From: Mahella australiensis 50-1 BON
GTDB lineage: Bacteria; Bacillota; Clostridia; Mahellales; Mahellaceae
DNA: 64,000 nt
NCBI RefSeq assembly: GCF_000213255.1
Contig: NC_015520.1
Span: 2,845,349 to 2,909,348 of the forward strand
Direction: 5' to 3'
Shown: in pieces, positions 36,516 to 44,717 of the stretch
Layout: each line of letters begins with the position of its first letter
Numbering within the stretch: position 1 is the first letter of the stretch
Notes under the pieces: generated by a model
What the model was told of the DNA's origin: nothing
Seen by the model: the letters and a program-made list of their open reading frames with translations, nothing else
Database searches by the model: none
Position numbers and translations under genes: made by a program

Positions 36516-37445
36516 TTATTTTGTATGCTTAGCCAAAAACTCCTCCACTTCTTTCGCAGTAGGCGAAGCGCTCTGAGCGCCGATGCGCATAACCGATATG
36601 GCGGCCACAGCATTGGCGTAGTCGGTGGCTCTGTCCATATCCATACCTTGAGCCAACGCATAGCATAACCCACCTATAAAGGCATCGCCGGCTCCTGTGG
36701 AATCCACTGCCTTTACTTCGTAAGCCGGCTTATGTTTTATGCCACTGCCGGAATTATAGATCATACCCTTGCTGCCAAGCGTTATTATAGCGTTTTTTAC
36801 GCCCATGTCTGTCAACATGGTCACCATCTTGTCATAATCAGAACGCTGCTTGACCTCCATATCCAATAACTGCTGCGCTTCTAACTCATTGGGCACGAGT
36901 ACATCTATATCGTGGTAGAACTCATCATCCAGAGTTGCTGCGGGAGCAGGATTCAATACCACCATGGTATCTGACTTTTTAGCCACGCTAGCCGCCCATA
37001 CGACGGTCTCCAATGGTATTTCCAGTTGCATGAGCAGTATGCGTGCCCTCTTTATCATGCCTTCATAATGCTTCATCTGATCTATGGTGCATTGGCCATT
37101 GGCTCCGGCATATAATATTATGGTGTTTTGGCCTTTAAATACATTTATGAATGCCAAGCCAGTGCTAACACCGTCTAATTCGGATATGCCACCGGTACCG
37201 ACATGATTGTCAATCAAATTAGCTATAAGTTGCCGGCCGTATTCGTCCTTGCCGACACATCCCATAAAGGATACATTGCCGCCCAATCGGCCTATGGCCA
37301 CAGCCTGGTTATCTCCCTTACCGCCCGGCGACGTATAGAATGCCTTGCCCCTTATAGTTTCACCGGGATATGGATTTCTATCGGTCTCTATTATAAGATC
37401 CATATTAAGACTGCCTAGTACCAAAACATCTATATCTTTGTCCAT
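36516..37445 (-). CDS. rbsK: Ribokinase
   Basis: A 309-residue PfkB-family kinase with the ribokinase-type start VLGSLNMDLI, GGKGDNQAVAIGRLG (about 40-54; the usual Ala is Asp here) and DSTGAGDAFIGG with the catalytic Asp (about 250). It phosphorylates ribose or a related sugar. It is followed 82 nt later by the FruK-like kinase. AAGGAG precedes the ATG. No ribose importer is directly attached; the ribose-type importer at 49-53 kb is linked to inositol genes. Confidence 0.82.
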   Translation of the reverse strand: MDKDIDVLVLGSLNMDLIIETDRNPYPGETIRGKAFYTSPGGKGDNQAVAIGRLGGNVSFMGCVGKDEYGRQLIANLIDNHVGTGGISELDGVSTGLAFINVFKGQNTIILYAGANGQCTIDQMKHYEGMIKRARILLMQLEIPLETVVWAASVAKKSDTMVVLNPAPAATLDDEFYHDIDVLVPNELEAQQLLDMEVKQRSDYDKMVTMLTDMGVKNAIITLGSKGMIYNSGSGIKHKPAYEVKAVDSTGAGDAFIGGLCYALAQGMDMDRATDYANAVAAISVMRIGAQSASPTAKEVEEFLAKHTK

Positions 37446-37458
37446 ATTTTCTCCTTAT

Positions 37459-37495
37459 AAAAATTTATTGGGGCAAAGCACTAAGTACTCGCCCC
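37459..37495 (-). terminator. Rho-independent terminator after the BaeRF3-like gene
   Basis: On the minus strand GGGGC (37491-37495) pairs with GCCCC (37470-37474), with an inner AGTAC/GTGCT stem, followed by AATAAATTTTT. Confidence 0.6.
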
Positions 37496-37517
37496 GATAT
37501 TTAAAAGCTGAACAGCT

Positions 37518-38672
37518 TTACATTTTGTATTTAAATATAGCAGCTACACCTGTATCACTAGGCATTTCCTCTTTTGGAAGCACCACTATATTACCTTTAT
37601 TTCTAAAAACCATCTCTCCTAAATCGTCCAATACATCATCGACCAGTGGGCCTGCTGAATTGCCCTCCTTTATTTCTCCGCTCAAGGGATCAACTTTGCC
37701 TAACACTACTCTGTCTTCCTCTATAAGTATCGTATCAATATTAAATTGAAAAGCAGCCTTTGCGACTTTTGCTATATCGTCGGAGCCCAAATCCTTGGCT
37801 TTAGCCTCCCCAAATCTTTCTACAAGTTTTTTTATTTTTTCCCTATACAGCGGCTCAATGGCGCTCCAAACCTTCTTTTTTAAATCTTCTTTAGTGAGCG
37901 CAGTATAATCGACCTTAACCGCTTCTTCTATTAAGAACGGATTGCGGCTTATCTCCTTAAATAGGCTGTAGTACTCAGGCAATGCTACAACTAACAACGG
38001 CAGCTGGGCTTGACGCGAATACTTTTCATAGACCAACTTATCGATAAAGCGGAAGAATTTTTCTGTATCTTCCTTTATCATTTCGCTCTTATCATCGTAA
38101 CCATAGAATATCGTGCTTCCAGCGGTGCTGGCCCGTGGCCTAGGCGCTATGAGCGCCTCCTTATCCTCTATACCCAATGCCTCTTCAATTGTCCTAGGCG
38201 TACCCGGTTCAAATTGAACCTCTTCAAATCCATACATATTCCCTTCATACAGCATGAATTCCTTTCGGTTTAAGCCCAGCACATGGTAGCGATCCGCTGA
38301 TTGAAAAATCCTTATCAATGGCTTAATGTGGAAGCTATCGGCTGCTATAGCCAGCTCTTTGACCGGCCTCTGAAGCTTATATACTACGCATTGGCCCTCT
38401 GCTGCTAATACAGCCAGCCCATCATACATATTAACCCAGAACATTTCATCATCGGCAAGGGCATATAAAGGCTCCATTATAGAAGTTATTTCTTTTTTCG
38501 GATATTTTTGTTTTAATGAATCTTCGATATCTTTGATAAGGTTTTTATATCTGATAAGATTCTGTTTGTTTTCCGGCCTATATCGAACGGTCGGCTCATA
38601 AATAGAGATAAACGGAGGTTCTTTTGCTTTCAAAATTGCATGTGGAAAATTATTAGCGATTTCGTATAGCAT
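37518..38672 (-). CDS. BaeRF family 3-like protein (archaeo-eukaryotic release-factor-like)
   Basis: A 384-residue soluble protein that I match to bacterial archaeo-eukaryotic release factor family 3. Landmarks are PFISIYEPTVRYRPENKQN near the N-terminus, the central MFWVNMYDGLAVLA, and a C-terminal part with ALPEYYSLFKEI and a DDVLDDLGEMVF tail. A translation-related or ribosome-rescue role is suggested for the family but not established. The start is ATG 38672 with GGGAGG 8 nt upstream; the open frame extends through the upstream tRNA, an artefact. It lies 28 nt after tRNA-Pro and probably shares its promoter. Confidence 0.72.
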   Translation of the reverse strand: MLYEIANNFPHAILKAKEPPFISIYEPTVRYRPENKQNLIRYKNLIKDIEDSLKQKYPKKEITSIMEPLYALADDEMFWVNMYDGLAVLAAEGQCVVYKLQRPVKELAIAADSFHIKPLIRIFQSADRYHVLGLNRKEFMLYEGNMYGFEEVQFEPGTPRTIEEALGIEDKEALIAPRPRASTAGSTIFYGYDDKSEMIKEDTEKFFRFIDKLVYEKYSRQAQLPLLVVALPEYYSLFKEISRNPFLIEEAVKVDYTALTKEDLKKKVWSAIEPLYREKIKKLVERFGEAKAKDLGSDDIAKVAKAAFQFNIDTILIEEDRVVLGKVDPLSGEIKEGNSAGPLVDDVLDDLGEMVFRNKGNIVVLPKEEMPSDTGVAAIFKYKM

Positions 38673-38700
38673 TATAATTCCTCCCTTCTTTTTACATAAG

Positions 38701-38777
38701 TGGTCGGGGTGGAGGGATTTGAACCCGCGGCCCCATGCTCCCAAAGCATGTGCGCTACCAAGCTGCGCTACACCCCG
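38701..38777 (-). tRNA. tRNA-Pro (anticodon TGG)
   Basis: A complete 77-nt cloverleaf: acceptor CGGGGTG/CACCCCG, D arm GCGC-AGCTTGGTA-GCGC, anticodon stem CATGC/GCATG around TTTGGGA, T loop TTCAAAT, and an encoded CCA end. One C-T mismatch lies in the T stem. It is preceded by a good promoter and followed by the BaeRF3-like gene. Confidence 0.97.
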
Positions 38778-38792
38778 ATATTTTATATTATA

Positions 38793-38821
38793 ATTATAAC
38801 ATCGATTTGCCATAAATTCAA
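38793..38821 (-). promoter_or_regulatory. Promoter of tRNA-Pro
   Basis: Minus-strand TTGAAT (38816-38821) and TATAAT (38793-38798) are 17 bp apart, about 16 bp upstream of the mature tRNA 5' end. Confidence 0.8.
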
Positions 38822-38846
38822 GCACGTCTTCATGGGCTATACAGCC

Positions 38847-39557
38847 TTACAGCATTCGGCGTATCAATTCATATATAAGCGGTAGGAATATGGCCGGCAA
38901 CAGATTGCCTATCTTTATGCGCTTTATATCCAGCAAGCTTATGCCTATGCCCATTATGAGAACGCCGCCTATCGACGACATGGCCTCTATAACCGGAGGT
39001 GTAAGTATGCCTTTCAACGCCGCAGCCGACAGCGTTATAGCCCCTTGGTATATAAATACCGGAATAGCAGCAAATGCCACGCCTATGCCGAGGCTGGAAG
39101 AAAATATGACCGCCGTAATGCCGTCCAATATAGATTTCGCAAATAGCGTCTGATGATTGCCTGATAAACCGCTCTCCAATGAACCCATAATGGCCATGGC
39201 CCCCACGCAATACACTAAGCTGGCCGTCACAAATGCCTGCGCAAATGTTCCTTCACCGGCAAATCTTGACTGCAACTTAGCAGCCATGCTGTCTAGCCTT
39301 TGCTCTATCTTGAGCCATTCGCCCACAATGCCCCCTATTACCAGGCTTATCACCATCATAAGCATAGGGTCTACGCCCAATACCTTTGGATCTATGCCAG
39401 TAAATCTGAGGGCACCAGATATGCCTATGATTACAACGGCCATACCCACGGCTTGCATAACGACATCTTTGTATTTGTCCGGCAGTCCACCTTTTATAAA
39501 TTTGCCCAAAAATGCCCCGGCCACTATGGCCAGGGCATTAACTACTGTACCCATCAT
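38847..39557 (-). CDS. DUF554-family membrane protein (YqgA-like)
   Basis: A 236-residue integral membrane protein with about seven helices. Family landmarks are the N-terminal GTVVNALAIVAGAFLG, the Asp/Glu-rich loop EWLKIEQRLD and GGVLIMGIGISLLDIK. The function of the family is unknown; it may be a transporter. It begins one base after the HPF stop codon (TGATATG), so it is probably made by translational coupling. Confidence 0.82.
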   Translation of the reverse strand: MMGTVVNALAIVAGAFLGKFIKGGLPDKYKDVVMQAVGMAVVIIGISGALRFTGIDPKVLGVDPMLMMVISLVIGGIVGEWLKIEQRLDSMAAKLQSRFAGEGTFAQAFVTASLVYCVGAMAIMGSLESGLSGNHQTLFAKSILDGITAVIFSSSLGIGVAFAAIPVFIYQGAITLSAAALKGILTPPVIEAMSSIGGVLIMGIGISLLDIKRIKIGNLLPAIFLPLIYELIRRML

Positions 39558-39558
39558 A

Positions 39559-40098
39559 TCAAGCGTAATCCGGCTCTATCAACCCATAGCCTCCGTCTCT
39601 TCTCCTGTATACCACATTTATCTCTTCGGTTTCGGCATTATTAAACACGAAGAAATCGTGGCCCAACAATTCCATCTGGGTTATGGCTTCTTCTATAGAC
39701 ATCGGTTTTAACGCAAATCTTTTAGTCCTCACCACATCGTGCTGTTCTGATTCTTCGGATTCTGTTTCTATGTCGAATAGGAGTTCATCAGACTTAAAAG
39801 CGCCCTCTTTTATGCGTTTTTCCAGCTTGGTCTTATGTTTATGGATCTGGCGTTCCAGCTTTTGCAGCACGCGCTCTATGGATGTGTACATATCATCGGA
39901 ATAGTCCTCCGCGCGCAGTATGCTACCGTTGAGCGGTATGGTAATCTCAACTATATGGCGATTTTTCTCTACAGACATGACCACGCGGACCTCGGTATCC
40001 TCATCGAAATATCTGTCAAATTTGCCTAACTTTTTATCTACTATGGCACGCAACGCATCGGTAATAGGTATATTCTTGCCGCTGATGATTATACGCAT
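39559..40098 (-). CDS. hpf: Ribosome hibernation-promoting factor, long form
   Basis: A 179-residue long-form HPF. The N-terminal YfiA/RaiA domain (about 1-98, RIIISGKNIPITDALRAIVDKK) binds the decoding and P-site region of the 30S subunit. After a linker, the C-terminal domain (about 120-179, VVRTKRFALKPMSIEEAI and YRRRDGGYGLIEP) drives 100S dimer formation. Three ATGs follow AAAGGAGG; the third (40098, 9-nt spacing) gives the conserved MRIIISG start. It has its own promoter. Confidence 0.93.
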   Translation of the reverse strand: MRIIISGKNIPITDALRAIVDKKLGKFDRYFDEDTEVRVVMSVEKNRHIVEITIPLNGSILRAEDYSDDMYTSIERVLQKLERQIHKHKTKLEKRIKEGAFKSDELLFDIETESEESEQHDVVRTKRFALKPMSIEEAITQMELLGHDFFVFNNAETEEINVVYRRRDGGYGLIEPDYA

Positions 40099-40131
40099 AG
40101 TCATCATCCTCCTTTGATTCTTTGTAACTAT

Positions 40132-40160
40132 ATTTTATACTATAATACAGCATTATTCAA
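40132..40160 (-). promoter_or_regulatory. Promoter of hpf
   Basis: Minus-strand TTGAAT (40155-40160) and TAAAAT (40132-40137) are 17 bp apart, ahead of AAAGGAGG. Confidence 0.65.
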
Positions 40161-40163
40161 GCA

Positions 40164-40907
40164 TTACAGTACTTTACCCAGGAAAACCTTGGTTCTTTCA
40201 TTCTTAGGATTAGAGAATATCTGAGCCGGCGCGCCTTCCTCAGCTATGATACCGGCATCCATGAACAGCACGCGGTCGCTAACCTCCCGGGCAAAACCCA
40301 TCTCATGGCTTACGACCACCATAGTCATGCCATCCTTGGCAAGCTGTTTCATGACATCGAGCACCTCTCCCACCATTTCCGGATCCAATGCGGAGGTAGG
40401 CTCGTCGAACAGCATGACGTCAGGATCCATAGCCAAAGCTCGAGCTATGGCCACACGCTGCTTCTGCCCGCCCGAAAGCTGAGCCGGGTATGCTTCAGCT
40501 TTATCGTTTAGCCCCACCCTCGCCAATAGTTGCCGTGCTCTGGCGTATACAGCTTCTTTATCCAGCTTTTTGACCTTCATAGGGGCTAATGCCACATTAT
40601 CTATCACCTTAAGATGGGGAAAAAGGTTAAACTGCTGAAATACCATGCCCACTTTCTGCCGCAGCTTGTTTATATCCTTCTTATGCTCCATAACCGACAC
40701 GCCTTCTATATATATCTCACCTGACGTAGGCTCCTCAAGCAGATTTATACAACGCAAAAACGTGCTTTTACCCGAACCGCTAGGGCCTATTATACATATC
40801 ACTTCACCTTTATCGACCCTTGTGTTTATACCCTTTAATACCTCGAGTTTACCGAAATTTTTATGTAGCTCCACTGTCTCTATCATCGTCTGGCCGTCAC
40901 TGCTCAC
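40164..40907 (-). CDS. glnQ: Polar amino acid ABC transporter ATP-binding protein (GlnQ type)
   Basis: A 247-residue ATPase with Walker [16 protein letters not shown], signature [15 protein letters not shown], Walker [15 protein letters not shown] and switch His in VVVSHE. It energises uptake of polar amino acids with the permease and binding protein upstream. The GTG start at 40907 overlaps the permease gene by 11 nt, and its AAAGGAGG lies inside the permease coding sequence. Confidence 0.93.
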   Translation of the reverse strand: MSSDGQTMIETVELHKNFGKLEVLKGINTRVDKGEVICIIGPSGSGKSTFLRCINLLEEPTSGEIYIEGVSVMEHKKDINKLRQKVGMVFQQFNLFPHLKVIDNVALAPMKVKKLDKEAVYARARQLLARVGLNDKAEAYPAQLSGGQKQRVAIARALAMDPDVMLFDEPTSALDPEMVGEVLDVMKQLAKDGMTMVVVSHEMGFAREVSDRVLFMDAGIIAEEGAPAQIFSNPKNERTKVFLGKVL

Positions 40908-41571
40908 TTATTCTCATCCTCCTTTCAACCTTGCGGAATATAAACGATATGAGGTTTGTCAACACAAGATATATGGCTGCTGCCGTAAGCAGCGGAGTAT
41001 ATGGATCAAACGTTATGCCGCGTATAATATCCGCGCCTTTTGTCAAATCATCCAGCGCTATGAAACCTGATACCGATGTTTCTTTAAGCAGCGTTATGAA
41101 TTCGTTTACCAATGCCGGCAATATATTTCTGAATGCCTGTGGCATTATTACGTGGCGCATAGCCATGCCGTACGTCATGCCCAGTGACCTAGCCGCTTCC
41201 ATTTGGCCTTTATCCACAGCCTGTATACCGGCTCTTACTATCTCGGCTACATAACCGCCGCTGTTTATGCCAAAGGCCACTATCGCTATCATTAGCTTAG
41301 GTACCGCCGTACTACCGAATATTATATAATATATGATCATGAGTTGCACCACGGTAGGCGTACCCCTTATAATCTCGACATACGTCGAAGCCAATACATT
41401 AAATATTTTATTTTTAGATATTTTGCCCAGCGCCATCACAACGCCTATGATCATGCCTAAAGCGGCCGCCGCCAGCGCTATTATGACGGTGGTTTCAAGG
41501 CCATTAAGCATATACATATAACGATCATCGCGTATAAAGTTTCTGTATATGGCATTATAAAGCCCGTCCAA
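40897..41571 (-). CDS. Polar amino acid ABC transporter permease (GlnP/HisM type)
   Basis: A 224-residue permease with about five membrane helices, the family motif [10 protein letters not shown] and the coupling loop [29 protein letters not shown] with EAARSLG as its core. A single permease is expected to form a homodimer. It lies between the binding-protein and ATPase genes. Confidence 0.92.
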   Translation of the reverse strand: MDGLYNAIYRNFIRDDRYMYMLNGLETTVIIALAAAALGMIIGVVMALGKISKNKIFNVLASTYVEIIRGTPTVVQLMIIYYIIFGSTAVPKLMIAIVAFGINSGGYVAEIVRAGIQAVDKGQMEAARSLGMTYGMAMRHVIMPQAFRNILPALVNEFITLLKETSVSGFIALDDLTKGADIIRGITFDPYTPLLTAAAIYLVLTNLISFIFRKVERRMRISEQ

Positions 41572-41591
41572 TAAAAACCCTCCTTTACAGT

Positions 41592-41627
41592 GAAATAGCC
41601 AGCGATCAACGGACCGCCAGCTATTTC
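41592..41627 (-). repeat. Intercistronic hairpin after the amino-acid-binding-protein gene
   Basis: GAAATAGC (41592-41599) pairs with GCTATTTC (41620-41627); a TG/TG internal loop and a GCG/CGC step extend it. It sits between the binding-protein and permease genes, as in the two sugar importers. Confidence 0.55.
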
Positions 41628-41643
41628 TCGCTTCTATGTGTGG

Positions 41644-42438
41644 TTACTCCGATCTATAATCGGATATATATTTTTTGAATATCTCCTCCAGCTTACCACT
41701 GTCTTTTAACTCTTTCAAAGTATCGTTTATGGTTTGAAGTAGCTCCGTATCGCCCTTTCTCACCGCTATAGCGTATTCTTCCGGAGGTGCCGCCGGCTCA
41801 TCGAGCAGCTTTATCTCAGGATTAAGATCGGCCAAGGCCATAGATGTATAATTATCCAATACGACGGCATCCACGCGTTTATTCTTGAGATCCAGCACGG
41901 CATCGGCACCCTTTTTATAAGTCGTTAGCTTCACATCCTTATAAGGGCTATTCTCCCTGAAAAGGTCTGTTCCGGTTGTACCTTCCTGAGTACCTATCCT
42001 CTTGCCGTTTAAGTCCTCCGCAGTCTTTATTGTATCGTTATCCTTCAACACTATGATGGCCTGCACAGCTTTTAAGTACGTATCGCTAAAGTCCGCTTCT
42101 TCCTGTCTATCGGGCCTTATCGTGTAGCCTGCCGCTATAAAATCCACCTTGCCGCTCTTCAATGCCGACGGCAGGGCCTCGAAATCCATATCCTCTATTT
42201 TAAGCTTTACTCCAAGCTTATCGGCTATGGCTTGAGCTATCTCGGCGTCGATACCCACAATAGCATCGCCCTGGCGCATCTCAAACGGTGGGAATGCCGC
42301 GTTTGTGCCCATTATCACCTGGCCGTCATCTTTTATGCGCTTCATAGTATCGATATTGCCGCTGCAACCGACCGCCATCGCTGCAATCAGCAATGTGGTT
42401 ACCAACGTAAATATAATTTTAAGGGGTTTTTTAACCAT
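41644..42438 (-). CDS. Polar amino acid-binding lipoprotein (family 3 solute-binding protein)
   Basis: A 264-residue binding protein with a lipobox (AMAVGCSG, Cys about 25) and the family 3 landmarks MGTNAAFPPFE, VGIDAEIAQAIADKLG and KVDFIAAGYTIRPDR. The conserved ligand Arg is in TIRPDR. It captures a polar amino acid outside the membrane for the downstream permease and ATPase. It is the first gene of its operon, with a strong promoter. Confidence 0.92.
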   Translation of the reverse strand: MVKKPLKIIFTLVTTLLIAAMAVGCSGNIDTMKRIKDDGQVIMGTNAAFPPFEMRQGDAIVGIDAEIAQAIADKLGVKLKIEDMDFEALPSALKSGKVDFIAAGYTIRPDRQEEADFSDTYLKAVQAIIVLKDNDTIKTAEDLNGKRIGTQEGTTGTDLFRENSPYKDVKLTTYKKGADAVLDLKNKRVDAVVLDNYTSMALADLNPEIKLLDEPAAPPEEYAIAVRKGDTELLQTINDTLKELKDSGKLEEIFKKYISDYRSE

Positions 42439-42472
42439 CTCTCCAGCTCCTCATTCAGTAATATCAAGCATA

Positions 42473-42501
42473 ATTATACGTTATAATGAATGGAAAATCA
42501 A
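42473..42501 (-). promoter_or_regulatory. Promoter of the amino-acid importer operon
   Basis: Minus-strand TTGATT (42496-42501) and TATAAT (42473-42478) are 17 bp apart. The MITE-like element begins 10 bp upstream of the -35 box. Confidence 0.75.
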
Positions 42502-42510
42502 ATTGAATTT

Positions 42511-42813
42511 ATAAGCGATCTTCGATTCGTAATATAACAAATTCAGCGCGTGCAATGATATAAAGCCTCCGCCCACTCATGAAATATTGCTGGCGTACTT
42601 ACGATTCGTTTGGCTTGAGCAAGCTAACGCCGGCAATTCGCGTCCATGCTCAGTGCCGGCTGGTCGGGCGTCCATGCCCGACCTACGCTTGCTCTACGCT
42701 GCACTCATTGAGTACGCCTACGCAATATTTCAAGGCGTTCTCCAGCTTTATATCATTTGCATCGCTTTATATCGCTCGTTTCAGTAATATATTACGAATT
42801 GCAGATAAGCGAT
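42511..42813. mobile_element. MITE-like palindromic element with 9-bp direct repeats
   Basis: ATAAGCGAT occurs at both edges (42511-42519 and 42805-42813) in direct orientation, like a target-site duplication. The 285 bp between them begin and end with imperfect inverted repeats sharing ATTCGTAATATA. Further inverted matches continue inward: ATGATATAAAGC, TGAAATATTGC, GGCGTACT and GAGCAAGC. A perfect 8-bp hairpin (GGTCGGGC/GCCCGACC) is central. There is no coding capacity; short frames in it are not gene-like. The transposase family is unknown. Confidence 0.6.
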
Positions 42814-42829
42814 ATGTGTATATAAAAAC

Positions 42830-42890
42830 TGTGGATAATGTGTATAACTCTGTTGATAATACTGGTTTTCGCCCTTTAAATTGTGGATAA
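42830..42890 (+). promoter_or_regulatory. Cluster of four DnaA-box-like 9-mers
   Basis: TGTGGATAA occurs exactly at 42830-42838 and 42882-42890. One-mismatch copies are TGTGTATAA (42839-42847) and TGTTGATAA (42851-42859). All are in the same orientation, and AT-rich DNA follows. No dnaA or dnaN is nearby, so this is a candidate DnaA-binding or titration site, not a demonstrated origin. It makes up most of the remaining gene-free DNA between the element and the zinc-ribbon gene terminator. Confidence 0.5.
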
Positions 42891-42957
42891 CCATGTGCAT
42901 GGAGGAAAAATGTCAACTAAATGCGATTTTATTTACATATTATAGTAGTTATATAAG

Positions 42958-42993
42958 AAAAAATTTAAAGGCCATGCTTTTCAGCATGGCCTT
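42958..42993 (-). terminator. Rho-independent terminator of the zinc-ribbon gene
   Basis: A perfect 11-bp stem (AAGGCCATGCT and complement, 42968-42978 and 42983-42993) with a 4-nt loop is followed on the minus strand by TAAATTTTTTC. Confidence 0.85.
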
Positions 42994-43048
42994 GTAGACC
43001 AAATCAACCCTCTGTCTTAAATGGGATACCATTAAGCTCGGGGATTAC

Positions 43049-43336
43049 CTATCTGCGCGCTTGGTAACAATCACTGCAGTAAACTGGTCTATCGTTTCTC
43101 GGTTCAAATGGAACCTTGGTAGGTGCGCCGCACGCTGCGCATACTGCATCGTACATCTGACGTGGCTGCCTCGATGACATGCCGCCTCTTCTGCTAGCTT
43201 TCCTAGCATCTCTGCATTCCTTGCATCTAGCGGGTTCGTTTTGGAAACCCCTTTCAGCATAGAATTCCTGCTCGCCGGCTGTGAACACGAACTCGCGGCC
43301 ACAATCCTTACACACTAATACCTTGTCTTCATACAT
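43049..43336 (-). CDS. Zinc-ribbon protein with paired CxxC motifs
   Basis: A 95-residue protein with two treble-clef/zinc-ribbon units. The first has CKDCG (about 9-13) and CKECRDARK (about 38-46). The second has CAACGAPT (about 67-74) and YCSDCYQARR at the end. The order CxxC-spacer-CxxC matches a widespread small zinc-binding family in Clostridia with no known function; nucleic-acid binding is a guess. It is a single-gene unit with its own promoter and terminator. GAGGGG lies 9 nt from the ATG. Confidence 0.85.
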   Translation of the reverse strand: MYEDKVLVCKDCGREFVFTAGEQEFYAERGFQNEPARCKECRDARKASRRGGMSSRQPRQMYDAVCAACGAPTKVPFEPRNDRPVYCSDCYQARR

Positions 43337-43392
43337 GGAATAAATCCCCTCGCTTATAAGTTTTTACTACGCGACTTCATCGCGTATGATTC

Positions 43393-43421
43393 ATTATACA
43401 ACCATTATCCCCAAAAAGCAA
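43393..43421 (-). promoter_or_regulatory. Promoter of the zinc-ribbon gene
   Basis: Minus-strand TTGCTT (43416-43421) and TATAAT (43393-43398) are 17 bp apart. A small hairpin (TACGCG/CGCGTA) lies in the leader. Confidence 0.6.
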
Positions 43422-43531
43422 TAGGTTTATTAAAAATTTTAAAAATTTTTTGTGGTCAATAGTTACTAATATTTTCATGCCATCTGTCACAAGTAGCAAA
43501 AGTTCTAGTCACTCGTACACTTTGTCCGCTA

Positions 43532-44551
43532 TCATGGTTTATGCTCCAAAGCATATCTCATCATCGCTCTGAGATTTTCGGGAGGCGTCCTCGGCGATAC
43601 TTCACAGCCGGCACCCACTATATGATACCTGCCGCATACCTTATGGCAATAGGCAGCAGCCTTATGCACATCATCGGGTGTACCGTTTAGCAGATCGTCT
43701 ATGGTGGATACATTGCCCAGAATCACTCTATCCGGCCCTAATATTTGACGAGCTGTCTCGAGATCCACAGGAAAGTCCAATTCATATATATCGACCGGCA
43801 ACTCTTTCATTTTCACTATCAGATCATTTGTATTGCCGCACATATGCAACCTGCTTATAGCACCGTATTCCTTTATAGCCGACAACACCATTCGCTGCGC
43901 CGGCCATAAAAACTTTTCATACAATGCTGGCCCTATCAACGATGCCGCGGCATCGCTCATGCCTATCGTATTGGCGCCAGCTTCCACCTGGGCTTTGGCA
44001 TACACCATCGCTGTCCTAGCGGTAAAATCAAATAACTCGAGCACAAAATCCGGATCATCTATAAAATCTATCATTATATTGTTTATACCTCTCAGCTCGG
44101 CTGCCAATGCCAGCGGACCTTCTACCCAACCGACTATACTTAATCGATCGCCCATCTCTTCCTTCATCTTCTGGATAGCTATAATGCGATCATTCATACG
44201 GCCTTTATTCCAAGGGTCCGGAATCTTAAATTCTTTAAGGCGACTTTTATTGGATAAAGCAGCTCTCTCCTCATCTATGGCCGGAGGCTGGTCATAAAAC
44301 CATTTTACGCTGTCCTCTCCTGCTATATCGATGAGTTCACGGGCTGGATCGGAGCATGCGAGGAGCACATCCAAGTCATAATCCACAGCCGTCTTCATCT
44401 GAGCTTGAGCCATTTTAAGGCCATCTTTACAATACTCGCCGTATGGTATGCCTGCATATTTTGCGGCGAACATCATCACCATGGGTTGGATCGGCAAATG
44501 ATCGCACTCTAGGCCTTCTACAATAGCTTTCGCCCTTTCTTTACCAGTCAC
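43532..44551 (-). CDS. UroD/MtaA-like family protein (paralogue 3)
   Basis: A 339-residue UroD-superfamily protein starting MTGKERAKAIVEG. It carries HMCGNTNDL (His-Cys of the zinc site) and VILGNVSTI, the form seen in MtaA-type methyltransferases. It is monocistronic with its own strong promoter, unlike the two paralogues at the ends of sugar operons. The substrate and any corrinoid partner are unknown. GTG start with GGAGG 8 nt upstream. Confidence 0.82.
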   Translation of the reverse strand: MTGKERAKAIVEGLECDHLPIQPMVMMFAAKYAGIPYGEYCKDGLKMAQAQMKTAVDYDLDVLLACSDPARELIDIAGEDSVKWFYDQPPAIDEERAALSNKSRLKEFKIPDPWNKGRMNDRIIAIQKMKEEMGDRLSIVGWVEGPLALAAELRGINNIMIDFIDDPDFVLELFDFTARTAMVYAKAQVEAGANTIGMSDAAASLIGPALYEKFLWPAQRMVLSAIKEYGAISRLHMCGNTNDLIVKMKELPVDIYELDFPVDLETARQILGPDRVILGNVSTIDDLLNGTPDDVHKAAAYCHKVCGRYHIVGAGCEVSPRTPPENLRAMMRYALEHKP

Positions 44552-44587
44552 GATACATACCTCCCGTATACAAAATCAACTGACTTA

Positions 44588-44616
44588 ACTATATGCGTTT
44601 CATAGATTATAGTCAA
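44588..44616 (-). promoter_or_regulatory. Promoter of UroD paralogue 3
   Basis: Minus-strand TTGACT (44611-44616) and TATAGT (44588-44593) are 17 bp apart in the region divergent from proS. Confidence 0.75.
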
Positions 44617-44717
44617 GCAAAATTTGGCCTATATCTCTAATTCCAATGTTTTTATTTTTTTATCCTCTATGGTATAATAATAAGCGATTATTTGCGATAA
44701 AGGTGGTAAATTTACAT

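Noticed and set aside
38673-38825. N-terminal extension of the BaeRF3-like protein
   Set aside because: The translated stretch is the familiar read-through of tRNA-Pro (VAQLGSAHALGAWGRGFKSL), and a good ribosome site marks the start at 38672.
42579-42890. 103-codon plus-strand frame in the intergenic region
   Set aside because: It runs through the palindromic element and the DnaA-box cluster; no ribosome site or protein-like composition.
42910-42945. 11-codon frame with a GGAGG site on the plus strand
   Set aside because: Well spaced start but no following plus-strand gene and no sign of a leader-peptide attenuator.
42520-43048. Chromosomal origin of replication
   Set aside because: DnaA boxes are present, but no replication genes are nearby and strand-skew information is not available from this window.
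44552-44717. T-box riboswitch ahead of proS
   Set aside because: The region is short and AT-rich with no T-box consensus or terminator/antiterminator pair.
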